Shown one piece after another: positions 52,183 through 61,070 of a DNA stretch of 64,000 nt (its first letter is position 1; the number at the start of each line of letters is the position of its first letter). The notes below the pieces were generated by a model. The model was given only the letters and a program-made list of their open reading frames with translations, was not told the origin of the DNA and made no database searches. The stretch comes from JAJXZP01 sp963787185 (GTDB lineage: Bacteria; Spirochaetota; Spirochaetia; Treponematales; Rectinemataceae), in the NCBI GenBank assembly GCA_963787185.1, contig CAWBCC010000012.1:372001-436000 (forward strand), written 5' to 3'. The position numbers were made by a program, and so were the translations under genes.

Positions 52183-52827
52183 GATGATCGACGGAAACGG
52201 CGAAGTCCTAAAACGCCGGGCCTGAGCCTACTTTACTCTGATCTCCACGATCCACTTCGCCCAATTATAGCCGGGAAGCCCGGGCAAGACCGCCCGAAGC
52301 GGAAATCCTTGCAGCACCGGAATGATCTTGCCCTCCAGTTCATAGGCGAGATAGGCGCCGGCGGACCGCGCCTGGGCAAGTGTTATGGATTGCTCGTACC
52401 CATCGGCGCAGACAAAGTCGACCTCGTGGGCCGTGGAACGGACTCCTGCACGGTCGAGGATGGCGGGCAGCGAAGCGCCGGCCCAAGAAGCCAGATCCAT
52501 GAAGAGGCCCTGGCAAACGATCAGGGGTCGCGAGCTGATCCGCGGCATCCTTCGCAGGTCGTCGAAGCTCAGACTGAGAGGATGGTCCACGCTCCCGGTG
52601 ACCTTGAGCCTATAGCTCGCAAGCTCCATGTGCTGCGCCGTGCCGGTCATGTGCAAGCCGGTGTCCGGATCGACCTGGGCATAGCCCGGTATCTTCTCGG
52701 GCCAGGGCGGCTGGCTCACCGGCGGGAGCTTACCAGTCGCACCCGGTCCGATCCCCTGGCCGAAGGCACCGATTGAGACGACGAGCGCGACGAGTCCGAT
52801 GAGCGCGCAGTGTCTAATCCTTTTCAC
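52183..52827 (-). repeat. 645-bp duplicated unit, copy B (partner at 42697-43341)
   Basis: Same length and content as copy A, with scattered substitutions. The left edge abuts the integrase remnant, and the right edge is the gene's start codon. This suggests a shared transfer unit or an ancient duplication that mobile DNA has since split. Confidence 0.85.
52228..52827 (-). CDS. small secreted molybdopterin-domain oxidoreductase (paralogue B)
   Basis: 199 residues, about 91 percent identical to the product at 42742-43341. The signal peptide (CALIGLVALVVSIGAFG) differs most, and the domain core LIVCQGLFMDLASWAGASLP is nearly unchanged, with the Mo-ligand cysteine kept. Conservation of the core with drift in the signal suggests both proteins are functional. 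A MoaD-like/E1 gene pair, a type that can supply sulfur for molybdopterin, lies between the two copies. Confidence 0.85.
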   Translation of the reverse strand: MKRIRHCALIGLVALVVSIGAFGQGIGPGATGKLPPVSQPPWPEKIPGYAQVDPDTGLHMTGTAQHMELASYRLKVTGSVDHPLSLSFDDLRRMPRISSRPLIVCQGLFMDLASWAGASLPAILDRAGVRSTAHEVDFVCADGYEQSITLAQARSAGAYLAYELEGKIIPVLQGFPLRAVLPGLPGYNWAKWIVEIRVK

Positions 52828-53033
52828 GGCTAGATGCCTCCGTTGGTTTTGTCTCAGTACTTGCGCTACTAGGCGCTATACTGCACCATGAAACCTAGAC
52901 AAATTCATAGGTATAATAGAGTCGATCCCTCCTCGATACCAGCGGCTTATCAGGGGTTAGTAGAGAAGACGGAAATTCTTTACTCAGCGTTGCGTCACGG
53001 GACCGCTTGAGCAGACTGTGGTACCATGCCGCC

Positions 53034-54131
53034 ATGCGCGAAATTACGATCGCTTCGCTCACTCTGACGCCCAGGCGCAGAAAGATCTTCCTCTCCATCG
53101 GAATCATCGGCCTCGTTTCGGCCCTCGCCAGCGCCGTTTTCGGTGTAGTCGGCACCATGCTGCTGGGTGCGCAGCCTACGCCTCGCGTGGCCGTGGAAAG
53201 CGCGATCATCGGCGCGGTGGTCGCCACCTGCGCGGCCTCGGCCGAATACTTCCTGTTCATGCGAAGCTTCGGCCGTCTCCCCTTCATCGCCATCTTTTGC
53301 CTGCGTCTGCTTCTCTGGGGCGGGCTGTCCCTCGCCGGTACATGGGCCATCCGGGCCGACTCCAGATTCTACGGGACAGGCGTCGTCTTTGCCGTCCTGC
53401 TGGGCACGGTTTTCACGATCACTGTCTATTTGCTCCGCCTGGTGGGAGGCAGAACGCAGCTGCGCTTCGTTTCGGGGCGATACAATCATCCGCGCGAGCA
53501 GGAGCGGGTATTCCTGTTCGCCGATATCAAGGGTTCGACGAGCATAGCCGAACGGATCGGGAACAGACTCTACCATGAGTTTCTGAACGACGTCTGGTTC
53601 GATATCTCCGACGCGGTGGCCGCCTGTCGAGGCGAGATATACAAATACGTCGGAGACGAAATCATCGTGACCTGGACTGTCCGGAGCGCGGTCGCGGACA
53701 TTCGTTGCCTGAGGCTGTGCGCAGCCATTCCCCGGATCCTCGCTCGACGGCGATCGTACTACGATAAGCGATATCGGGCGGTGTCCGAGCTTAAACAGGG
53801 TCTCCACGCCGGGTTCGTCACCGTGGGCGAGATGGGAGACGCGCGCATGGAAATCGCGTATCTGGGAGACGTCCTCAACACGACTTCGCGCCTGACGTCG
53901 TACGCCGATGTGATGAAGGTTCCCGCCCTTATTTCGGGGGAACTCGTGCGGCTTCTCCCCGAATGGACAGAGGGCCTCCTCCGGAATTTGGGATCGGTCA
54001 CTCTCCGAGGCAAGGAGCACAGCATCGATGTCTACACTCTGGCGTCGGAGATGCCATCGAGATCCATTAGCTCGGCAGGGCAGACTGCGTATCAAACTGA
54101 ACACGGGCTTAGGGGAGCCTACAGCAAATGA
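53034..54131 (+). CDS. membrane-bound class III adenylate/guanylate cyclase
   Basis: A 365-residue protein with about four N-terminal membrane helices (residues 15-145: IFLSIGIIGLVSALASAVFG and others). A class III cyclase catalytic domain follows (about 155-345). Metal-binding aspartates are in FLFADIKGSTSIAERI and KYVGDEIIVTW; the transition-state Asn/Arg are in LGDVLNTTSRL. It should make cAMP (or cGMP) at the cytoplasmic face, sensing through the membrane domain. The start at 53034 (MREITIASLT) is preferred to an upstream TTG at 53007. It is transcribed alone; the next certain gene is 306 bases away. Confidence 0.92.
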   Translation: MREITIASLTLTPRRRKIFLSIGIIGLVSALASAVFGVVGTMLLGAQPTPRVAVESAIIGAVVATCAASAEYFLFMRSFGRLPFIAIFCLRLLLWGGLSLAGTWAIRADSRFYGTGVVFAVLLGTVFTITVYLLRLVGGRTQLRFVSGRYNHPREQERVFLFADIKGSTSIAERIGNRLYHEFLNDVWFDISDAVAACRGEIYKYVGDEIIVTWTVRSAVADIRCLRLCAAIPRILARRRSYYDKRYRAVSELKQGLHAGFVTVGEMGDARMEIAYLGDVLNTTSRLTSYADVMKVPALISGELVRLLPEWTEGLLRNLGSVTLRGKEHSIDVYTLASEMPSRSISSAGQTAYQTEHGLRGAYSK

Positions 54132-54240
54132 ACAATTACGGTCCTCACGTGATATGCGGCTTCATTGAAAAATTTCATTCTGGACTGGTTCTAGGTAAGA
54201 TTCGCCCTTATAATAAGTGTCGTGTTCAGAGGAGATATCG

Positions 54241-54330
54241 ATGGTAACAGCGAAAAAAAGCATTCCCAAGACCCGGACCAAGGCCCAGATCATTGTCCAA
54301 CAGCTCGCGGGGGAAAAAACCCTAACCTAG
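54241..54330 (+). CDS. possible 29-residue peptide
   Basis: AGAGGAGATATCG precedes an ATG that opens a short basic frame (MVTAKKSIPKTRTKAQIIVQ, ending LAGEKTLT) with a stop at 54328. The good ribosome site is the main argument. It may be the 5' stub of a lost gene. The rest of the 54132-54437 gap shows nothing else. Confidence 0.3.
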   Translation: MVTAKKSIPKTRTKAQIIVQQLAGEKTLT

Positions 54331-54437
54331 GATGCAAAGGCGCAATACTTGGGATTTCGAACTAGTATATGATAGGCCGGTCGAGAAGTCGAATCGAACT
54401 CGATGGGTGAAGTTCGTTGTTGAATTCCGGAGGCGGC

Positions 54438-56501
54438 ATGCAAATCCGAAGTGACCATCGTAAATTCGACGCAATAAGCATCGCGGTCGCGCTTTTTTGT
54501 CTTGTGTCTTGTTCACCGAAGCAGCCGACAGCAACGCGAATCACTGCACCCCCAGCGGCGGGTTCTGCCTCTGGCCAGAGAAGCGCTTCCTTGACCATAA
54601 CCCAAGGTGTCGTGACCTTTCTCGATGGAAAGGCCTCGGTCGGGACTGGTACCGATTGGAAGCCATTAACGATCGGTGATGATGTGCCGATGACCTCATC
54701 CGTGAAGACCGATGCCGCATCCACATGCGATATACAATTCGGACGAACTGGTGTTGCCAGAATCGGGCCTAATACGGTGATTCAGCTCAAGACGGTCTGG
54801 CTGGCGTCAGGGAAGAGCGCCGTCGACTTGGGACTCACTGCTGGAACGATCGCGTGCAAGGTGAGCAAGCTCGCAGGCGAGGATCGCTTCCAGGTCTTGA
54901 CCTCCGCCGCAGTTTGCGGTGTTCGCGGCACGCGCTTCGTCGTCATCGAGGAAACGGGAATGCCAATGAAAGTGGCGGTGCAAGAAGGAAAGGTTGCCGT
55001 CATGCCGCCATCCTTCGACGCGGCCAAGCTCGACGCAATCGCAACCCCGGCAACGGCTTCCATGGTAGACGCAGCAATCAATTCGATAATGCAGGCCGCG
55101 CCCCTCGTCGTCGCAAATCAAGAGCTTTCCGTTAATACCTCCGATTTGGCGAAGGAGGACTCGATCGTCACGAGTGTGCAGGCGCAAATCGAATCGACCA
55201 TCGCGACTGCGCCGACGCAGTCATCGCCGACATCCGGTACGAATGGACAACAGCCCGTCGCCCCGCCGCAGTCCGGAGCGGCCGCCGCCGCTTTACCCGA
55301 GCAAATAGCGAATGCGCTTAAGGACTACGCGGCAGCGGCGCCTCAGTCCGTTCAAAAGACCATAGCCATAAGCGATGAATCGAAGAAGCTATTGGAGGGT
55401 GCTGCAAACCTCGAAATCAAAGAAGGGATTCCGGCACCTGAACAGGAATCGCCCTCTTCAAACTCAAGCGCAGCTCCTGCCTCGAACTCTCAGTCCGCAG
55501 TCACGACACCAACGGCGATCCAAGCTAGCCTGAAGGTATCCGAATCCAGCCTCGTCTCGGGCCTCGTCGCTGGAGACGGTAGAGTTTTCGCAGCGGATTC
55601 GAACGGGACCGTCTTCGCTTTCGCCGCTAATGGAACAACCCTCTGGTCCGCGAAAACGGAAAACACGGAGAATGAGAATTCACGACCCGTCGTGGGACAG
55701 GGGGAAGTCGCCTTCGCTGGAGACAAGGAGCTCTGCGTGCTCGACTCGTCGAACGGGAAGACGCGCTTCTCCATACCTCTGGATGGGGCAAGTTCGGGAC
55801 TTTTCGGAAGACGCCCCGCGATCGGAGCAGGCAAACTTTTCCTCGCCACAACGAATGGGATCAAGGTGTTCGATGCGGTAAGCGGAGTGGAGGCTGGAAT
55901 AGTCGCCGTGCCTGATATCGAGATGACTCCCCTCGCGTCGGGAGCGACGCTCTACGCGGTTTCAGCAGACGGAACATTCTATGTCATCGATGGTGATCGA
56001 CAGGCTACTACTGGTCAGATCAAGACGTCCGCAAGCCAACCGATAGCAACGGCGCCCATCGTATCGGGTGGGTCGGCGTATTTCGTGAACCGCAAAGGCA
56101 TGGCCGTCCGCATCGATCTCGCGACGATGGCTGTCGTCTGGGAGAAGCGAGTGGACGTCGCAAAGAGCCTTGACGTGTTCCAAGATCCCATCCTCGGTGA
56201 GACCGGTCTTTATGTTTTCGCGAAATCTACGTTATATGCGCTTTCCTCCAAGGATGGATCGAGTCTCTTCACACCTATTCGCGGCGTGTCTTCGCCCCCA
56301 GCAATTAAGGATGGCGCTCTTTGGTTCGGAACGCAGGATGGACATATCGTTGCGGTCGATCCTGCCTCGGGAACGATCAGGGCGACATTGAAGGTATCAG
56401 CGAAGGTCGTCGGCGCACCCGTCGAGACGGGAGATCTGCTCGTGTTCCCGACGGAATCGGGGGAAGCGATTTTCGTCAACACAGCGATCGCTCTAAAATA
56501 G
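54438..56501 (+). CDS. FecR-domain lipoprotein with PQQ-like beta-propeller
   Basis: A 687-residue exported protein. The N terminus MQIRSDHRKF then ISIAVALFCLVSCSPKQ has a lipobox-like LVSC, so it is probably a lipoprotein. Residues about 55-180 form a FecR domain (VTFLDGKASVGTGTDWKPL, then AGTIACKVSKLAGEDRFQVL and VCGVRGTRFVV). A Ser/Ala/Pro/Gln-rich linker (about 245-365) leads to a PQQ-type seven-bladed propeller (about 370-685, with repeats such as GRVFAADSNGTVFAFAANG). GGAGGCGGC precedes the ATG at 54438. It is ten bases upstream of the TolB-like gene, an operon pairing that suggests an outer-envelope complex. Confidence 0.88.
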   Translation: MQIRSDHRKFDAISIAVALFCLVSCSPKQPTATRITAPPAAGSASGQRSASLTITQGVVTFLDGKASVGTGTDWKPLTIGDDVPMTSSVKTDAASTCDIQFGRTGVARIGPNTVIQLKTVWLASGKSAVDLGLTAGTIACKVSKLAGEDRFQVLTSAAVCGVRGTRFVVIEETGMPMKVAVQEGKVAVMPPSFDAAKLDAIATPATASMVDAAINSIMQAAPLVVANQELSVNTSDLAKEDSIVTSVQAQIESTIATAPTQSSPTSGTNGQQPVAPPQSGAAAAALPEQIANALKDYAAAAPQSVQKTIAISDESKKLLEGAANLEIKEGIPAPEQESPSSNSSAAPASNSQSAVTTPTAIQASLKVSESSLVSGLVAGDGRVFAADSNGTVFAFAANGTTLWSAKTENTENENSRPVVGQGEVAFAGDKELCVLDSSNGKTRFSIPLDGASSGLFGRRPAIGAGKLFLATTNGIKVFDAVSGVEAGIVAVPDIEMTPLASGATLYAVSADGTFYVIDGDRQATTGQIKTSASQPIATAPIVSGGSAYFVNRKGMAVRIDLATMAVVWEKRVDVAKSLDVFQDPILGETGLYVFAKSTLYALSSKDGSSLFTPIRGVSSPPAIKDGALWFGTQDGHIVAVDPASGTIRATLKVSAKVVGAPVETGDLLVFPTESGEAIFVNTAIALK

Positions 56502-56511
56502 AAGGTATTGC

Positions 56512-58647
56512 ATGCACTTTCAAAAGTTCCGCACATCAGTCGGCATGCTTGTCGGGTTTATGGCGCTCTGCGCGTCGGTACTTACCTTCCCCCAAGATAC
56601 GACAAAGACACATGTCGCCGTGGTGCGCTTTGCGAATGAAACGGGTTCATCCGCATACGACGCGGCCTGCAGCGCCGCGACTGACACTATCGCAGTCACG
56701 TTGCAGGAACTAGGGAGCTACCTGATTCAGCCAGTCGATACCCTCGGGACGGCGCAAGGCGAGGAAGGCCTCCGAGCGCTGGCCGCGGATCGCGATTTCG
56801 ACTTTATCGTGTACGGGAGCATGACCACACCTCGGGCCGGTGGAATTGCCTGTAGCCTGTCGGTATTCGACCGCGCCAGGGGAAGGACGACCATATCGCG
56901 GACGGAGAAGGCCAAGGGAGTGCTCGATGTCTTCGACGCAACGGACACATTGGTAGTGTCGGTGCTCCAATCGATAACGGGCGTGCACATAGGCTTCGGC
57001 TCGATCGCGCTGAAGAACACGGGGGAGCAAGGTGATTACACGGTCCTCGTCGACGGCTATCCGGCGGGTAGGGACCTCACCAGTCTCGACAAGGTACTGA
57101 TCGGCCGGCGACTGGTAACGATAACGCAGAAACGCATGCTGGGAGACCGGGAGATCGCCAAGTCAAGCGTGGAGGTAAATGAAGGCGATTCGGTCACCAT
57201 CGAGTTCGCCCTGCCCTACCTGATGGACGACGAGAAGGCCAAGGTTGAGAATCTGATGGCCGGAATCGCCTCCGGCTGGGACGACGCATCGGCGACTGCC
57301 AACGTGGACGCGAAGCTCGGAGAGCTGCGATCCCTGGTACGGGACGTTTCCTACAGCCCGAAGTTGTCGAAATACCAGGATGACGCGATCCAGCTGGAGG
57401 GAGAATGGGGGCTGAGGAAAGATCGATTCTCGATAGAGGACTCAGCCTGGGACCCGAAGCTGGAGCTCCTAGACACTGCGGTCCCCATCTACGCAGGGGC
57501 GATGAAATACCCCGATCCAGGCAAGATTCAAAAGGCGTTCGAGGAGAATGCCCTATTCCTTTCGACGCTCTTCGAGCTTGATGCCGGCAGGGCTTTGGAC
57601 GCGGGAGACCTCGACCGGAGCCTCACGGACTTCAGGAGCGGACTCATACTCTCGGCCCGTTATCTCGGAGGCGCGCGAATCACGGAATACGCCTATGCCG
57701 TGTCTGCCATCGACTACCTCAAGGAAACGCATAGCATGTCCGCCTCCACACGCGAGAAGGACCTGGTGGCCGCGTTCGGTCCCTGGATACGAGCGGGCCG
57801 GCAGTTCTACGACCTCCGCGACGAGGTGAAAGCCGGTAAGACCTGTGTCCTGGTGACTACCGATTTCACGAAGCAGGTAAGCATCGACGGCGCCCCGTAT
57901 GCGATCGCGCCTGTTGCCTTGCAGAGGGGCGCCGGAGCGATGCAGCTCAGCATCCAGTCCGTAGGCGCGAGAATGCCGACGGCCGCGACGGTGCCGGCCG
58001 GGGAGAGGATCGCCTTCTTCCCGAACGGGTCCGCGCCGCTCGGAAAGTCCGCGAGCGCGTTGTTCGCTTCCGCTGTGGCGAGCGCTCAACCAAAGGGCAA
58101 CACGACGGCGACGCAGGACCTTCTCCTTGCACCCGTATACTTGTCCCTCGATCCCGTCGGCTGCCTTCTCTTCGGACCGAGTGCTGAGTTCGGAGTTAGG
58201 ATCGCTCCCCGGATAACCCTCGGAGTCGATGTCTGGATCCAGGGATTGGGATTGCTGTTCTCCGACATCGTCGATAATCACCAAAGTTCTCCGTTCGACG
58301 TCGCCTCGGCGGGGATCACGTCGCGCCAATTCCTGCCGTCAAAGGGCCATAACCATTGGTACCTTAGCGAATCGGCGGGGCTGGTCTCCATCAAGACAAA
58401 CGATACGAACAATAACGGCACATCGAGCACTGGCCACGTCATCGCCCTGATGCCCCTCGTCGGGGGCGGATACGAATGGCGCTTCCCGTCAGGCATGTTC
58501 CTCGGGATAGGGGCTATGGTCGGTCCCGTAATCCCGCTTTACCAAAGCGGCGGCGGCGGCCCGCAAAGCGTGATCCCATTCGGGGACGTGCAGTTCCTCA
58601 TCGGATGGGAGTTCGGGCGGCGGGAGATCAGGCTCTCGAACCCTTAA
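56512..58647 (+). CDS. TolB/CsgG-like N-terminal domain protein with C-terminal barrel-like domain
   Basis: A 711-residue exported protein. A signal peptide (SVGMLVGFMALCASVLTF) is followed by a TolB-N/CsgG-like domain (THVAVVRFANETGSSAYDAA, then VTLQELGSYLIQPVD and DFDFIVYGSMTTP), a long helical middle and a C-terminal region (about 545-711). That end has alternating hydrophobic/aromatic strands and glycine-rich turns (RIAPRITLGVDVWIQGLGLL, GGGYEWRFPSGMFLGIGAM) typical of outer-membrane beta-barrels. It is directly downstream of the FecR-PQQ gene. It may anchor or assemble an envelope complex. I do not recognise a named family. Confidence 0.8.
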   Translation: MHFQKFRTSVGMLVGFMALCASVLTFPQDTTKTHVAVVRFANETGSSAYDAACSAATDTIAVTLQELGSYLIQPVDTLGTAQGEEGLRALAADRDFDFIVYGSMTTPRAGGIACSLSVFDRARGRTTISRTEKAKGVLDVFDATDTLVVSVLQSITGVHIGFGSIALKNTGEQGDYTVLVDGYPAGRDLTSLDKVLIGRRLVTITQKRMLGDREIAKSSVEVNEGDSVTIEFALPYLMDDEKAKVENLMAGIASGWDDASATANVDAKLGELRSLVRDVSYSPKLSKYQDDAIQLEGEWGLRKDRFSIEDSAWDPKLELLDTAVPIYAGAMKYPDPGKIQKAFEENALFLSTLFELDAGRALDAGDLDRSLTDFRSGLILSARYLGGARITEYAYAVSAIDYLKETHSMSASTREKDLVAAFGPWIRAGRQFYDLRDEVKAGKTCVLVTTDFTKQVSIDGAPYAIAPVALQRGAGAMQLSIQSVGARMPTAATVPAGERIAFFPNGSAPLGKSASALFASAVASAQPKGNTTATQDLLLAPVYLSLDPVGCLLFGPSAEFGVRIAPRITLGVDVWIQGLGLLFSDIVDNHQSSPFDVASAGITSRQFLPSKGHNHWYLSESAGLVSIKTNDTNNNGTSSTGHVIALMPLVGGGYEWRFPSGMFLGIGAMVGPVIPLYQSGGGGPQSVIPFGDVQFLIGWEFGRREIRLSNP

Positions 58648-58718
58648 TCTACTCTTTTATCAGATGGCTGGACTGTCCAAGGATGAAGAACCATTACACC
58701 TTTTGGCTGAGAGTTCGC

Positions 58719-59655
58719 TTAGAACTTATCCGTAAATAGTGATATACTTGCTCTCGGGCCTGTGGGGACAGGCCGGGAGGGCGAAAATGGCGACGAAAGT
58801 AAAGTCCTGGGAAGTGAGCGACGCATTCTGGGAACGTGTGGAGCCTCTGGTTCCAATTCGTAAAGTGGATCCCACGAAGAACTACGTGCGAAAGCCAGGG
58901 GCCGGGCGACCGGCGAAACCGGCCCGGCAGGTGTTCGAGGCCATCGTGTATGTGCTTCGTACGGGATGCCAGTGGAAGGCCTTGCCGAAGGAACGGTTCG
59001 GCAGTGCTAGCGCCGTGCATCAGCGTTTCCTCGAGTGGGAGGAAGCGGGATTCTTCGAAGCACTGTGGAAGGCCGGGTTGGCTGAGTATGACGAAATGGA
59101 AGGGATCGCCTGGCGTTGGCAAAGCGTTGATGGCGCGATGATGAAGGCGCCTCTGGCACAAGAAGCAGTCGGTCCGAACCCAACGGATCGGGGGAAAAAA
59201 AGACAGCAAGCGCCACCTCCTGGTGGACGGCCGTGGCGTCCCGCTATCACTCGTCGTGACCGGAGCTAATGTGAATGATAGCAAGCGCCTCGAGGAGGTA
59301 CTTGATTCCATCGTTATCCGGCGCGAAGATCCTCTGTCTCGTCGTAACAAGCATTTATGCGCAGACGCTGGCTATCGCGACGCCGCCAGCCTCTGGACCA
59401 TCGAGGCGCATGAGTATATCCCTCATGTCGTTGACCGCCGCACAGAGGCCGATCTCAAACGGCGCGACCCGAAGAAGAAGGCGAGGCGCTGGGTCGTAGA
59501 AGTGTGCCACAGCTGGTTCAACCGCTTCCGAAAACTACTGGTGCGGTACGAAAAGCTTGAACGCAGCTTTGTCGCCCTCAACCATCTTGCCGCAGCCATC
59601 ATCGCTTTTCGAAAGGTGCCACTGACCGTGAATATTATTTACGGATAAGTTCTAA
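58719..59655 (+). mobile_element. IS5-family (IS427-like) insertion sequence
   Basis: Perfect 20-bp inverted repeats TTAGAACTTATCCGTAAATA bound a 937-bp element. The outermost TTA/TAA bases may include a TA target duplication. It carries one transposase in two frames. The right end supplies the stop codon of the L,D-transpeptidase gene. Confidence 0.92.
58787..59648 (+). CDS. IS5-family transposase, two frames
   Basis: The first frame (58787-59269) gives WEVSDAFWERVEPLVP, then RPAKPARQVFEAIVYVLRTG and the first Asp in WQSVDGAMMKAPL. The second (to 59648) gives KRHLLVDGRGVPLSLVVTGA with the second Asp region, then LCADAGYRD and VVEVCHSWFNRFRKLLVRYE with the final Glu. The join is at a seven-A run (59195-59201), where losing one A, by +1 shifting or transcript slippage, yields a DDE protein of about 286 residues. 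This is a known pattern in IS427-type elements. Confidence 0.87.
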
Positions 59656-60215
59656 GGACCGATGACAACCTTCGTGCCGTAGCGGATGTTCTCGTAGAGC
59701 CACCTCGCGTCGGGCAAGGTAAGGCGTATGCAGCCATGTGATGCTTTCTGTCCGAGTTTTCGTGCCTCCCAGGCGATGATCTGTCCTCGAGAATCGGTGG
59801 GGAGGGAGTGGAAAAGGTACTCGCCGTGATGGAGCCATGAGACCCAATAGCGGGCTCCCTCACCGAGTTTTGCGCTGTAAAATGATGTCTCACGCTCGCG
59901 CTGAACGAAAAAGGCCCCCTGAGGTGTGCGGTCATCGGCTGGCGTATCGAGTCCCTTGGAGGCGATCATCGTATAGACGATCTGCGGCCCGCTCATGATA
60001 TGGACCTTTTGGTCGTCCAGTGAGACTTTGATCCATACCGCCTCATTCGGCTTCAGCATCGGGTACGGCCCGCCTGATGGTTTGAGCCAGTCGACGCTCC
60101 CGACGAGAACCGACCCAGAGGCGGCGAGAGCGAATTGCGGCGCTACCAAGAGAAACAGCGTCACTCCGTAGAGAAACAGTTTTCGTTTCAGGCGCGTCCA
60201 AAGACTCGGCTTCAT
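59652..60215 (-). CDS. L,D-transpeptidase (YkuD family)
   Basis: A 187-residue exported enzyme. The signal peptide (KLFLYGVTLFLLVAPQFALA) is followed by a YkuD domain (about 55-187) with the catalytic HSLPTDSRGQ...SHGCIRLTLPDA (active Cys in SHGCIR). It crosslinks peptidoglycan (3-3) or attaches proteins to it. The start at 60215 overlaps the SPOR gene stop as ATGA. The end, YGTKVVIGP, uses a stop formed by the IS5 inverted repeat, so the last residues may differ from the ancestral protein while the active site is intact. Confidence 0.9.
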   Translation of the reverse strand: MKPSLWTRLKRKLFLYGVTLFLLVAPQFALAASGSVLVGSVDWLKPSGGPYPMLKPNEAVWIKVSLDDQKVHIMSGPQIVYTMIASKGLDTPADDRTPQGAFFVQRERETSFYSAKLGEGARYWVSWLHHGEYLFHSLPTDSRGQIIAWEARKLGQKASHGCIRLTLPDARWLYENIRYGTKVVIGP

Positions 60216-60643
60216 TGTATTTCCCCTCTTTCCTTGATCAGAATATCGGCTAAAGGCTGGTCCGTCTTTCGTATCGGAAACGAGGCGTATCCCGCGTCGA
60301 GAAGCTCCTGCTGAAGGTTTTCGAAGGGAATCCCCGATACAGTGACTATCACGACCCAAAATGCCTTGCCATGCACGATCTTCATGTGTACATTGCCGAC
60401 GATGTCCCTCATGCCAAGCTTAGTCGCAAGGTCATCAGCGTTTTTCTTGTCGAGGAAGGCTCCGACTTGGTAGGCGATGATTGAACTCCCCGCAAATGGA
60501 TCAGGAACAAGCGTAGAGTTCGCCATCGAGCTTGGCGGGGCTCTAGTAGTATCCCCTTGGGGGAAGGCCGACCTAACCCCATATACGAAGAACAATCCTG
60601 CCATTAGCAGAAGCATGCGGATGGATTTCATCCTGCCGCCCAT
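60212..60643 (-). CDS. SPOR-domain exported protein
   Basis: A 143-residue protein with an N-terminal hydrophobic signal (LLLMAGLFFVYGVRSAF) and a C-terminal SPOR-like domain (IAYQVGAFLDKKNADDLATK, then FWVVIVTVSGIPFENLQQEL). SPOR domains bind denuded septal glycan. It is coupled by ATGA to the L,D-transpeptidase gene, a sensible envelope pair. The ATG at 60643 has GAGGGCGG close upstream; an ATG at 60631 is possible. Other small frames in the 60644-61070 gap lack ribosome sites. Confidence 0.85.
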   Translation of the reverse strand: MGGRMKSIRMLLLMAGLFFVYGVRSAFPQGDTTRAPPSSMANSTLVPDPFAGSSIIAYQVGAFLDKKNADDLATKLGMRDIVGNVHMKIVHGKAFWVVIVTVSGIPFENLQQELLDAGYASFPIRKTDQPLADILIKERGEIQ

Positions 60644-61070
60644 CCGCCCTCGGTAATCTTGTAGATGCAAGCTATCTACCGTACCAAGAGGCTATCAGGC
60701 GAGAATATCAATCCCGCCCATTTTCGAATTGCGGGTGATCGAGAAGAAGTGCAACGGGCAGTTGGGTCCGCATTCATGGCTCTCAGTCGATATCACGGGA
60801 ATACCCGCCGGATTGCTTTGAAGAAGGTTGATCTCATTGGTTGATGCCGGCCGGCTCGACAACGATTGCACTATGCTCCGTGGACTCAACGCAAGGTTTA
60901 TCGGCACATCACCCATGACATTACTGTCATACGCTTTTCAAGAATTACCAAGGGGAACGCGAAATATTAGCGGACCCTCAATCCTGTAGGACGAGGCAGG
61001 GCCACCTTAAGAGCCTTTATCGACGAAAGGGCGTATCATGCCCAAATCGGTATCGCAATCGAGGTGTGTT
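60644..61070. other. 427-base gap between the envelope operon and the integrase
   Basis: A 73-codon minus-strand frame (60695-60916) has no ribosome site or recognised features. The promoter of the SPOR-YkuD operon should be here but no clear boxes are seen. A TTACCAAGGGGAACGCGAAA sequence near 60949 resembles the leader TTACCAAGGAGAACGCGAAA before the sugar-binding-protein gene (37251-37270) but leads to no gene. I see nothing else. Confidence 0.4.

Noticed and set aside
52995..54104. 369-codon minus-strand frame across the cyclase gene
   Set aside because: Antisense to a gene with membrane helices and cyclase motifs.
60695..60916. 73-codon minus-strand frame with a CxxxC segment
   Set aside because: No ribosome site and no recognised fold; kept only as part of the intergenic note.
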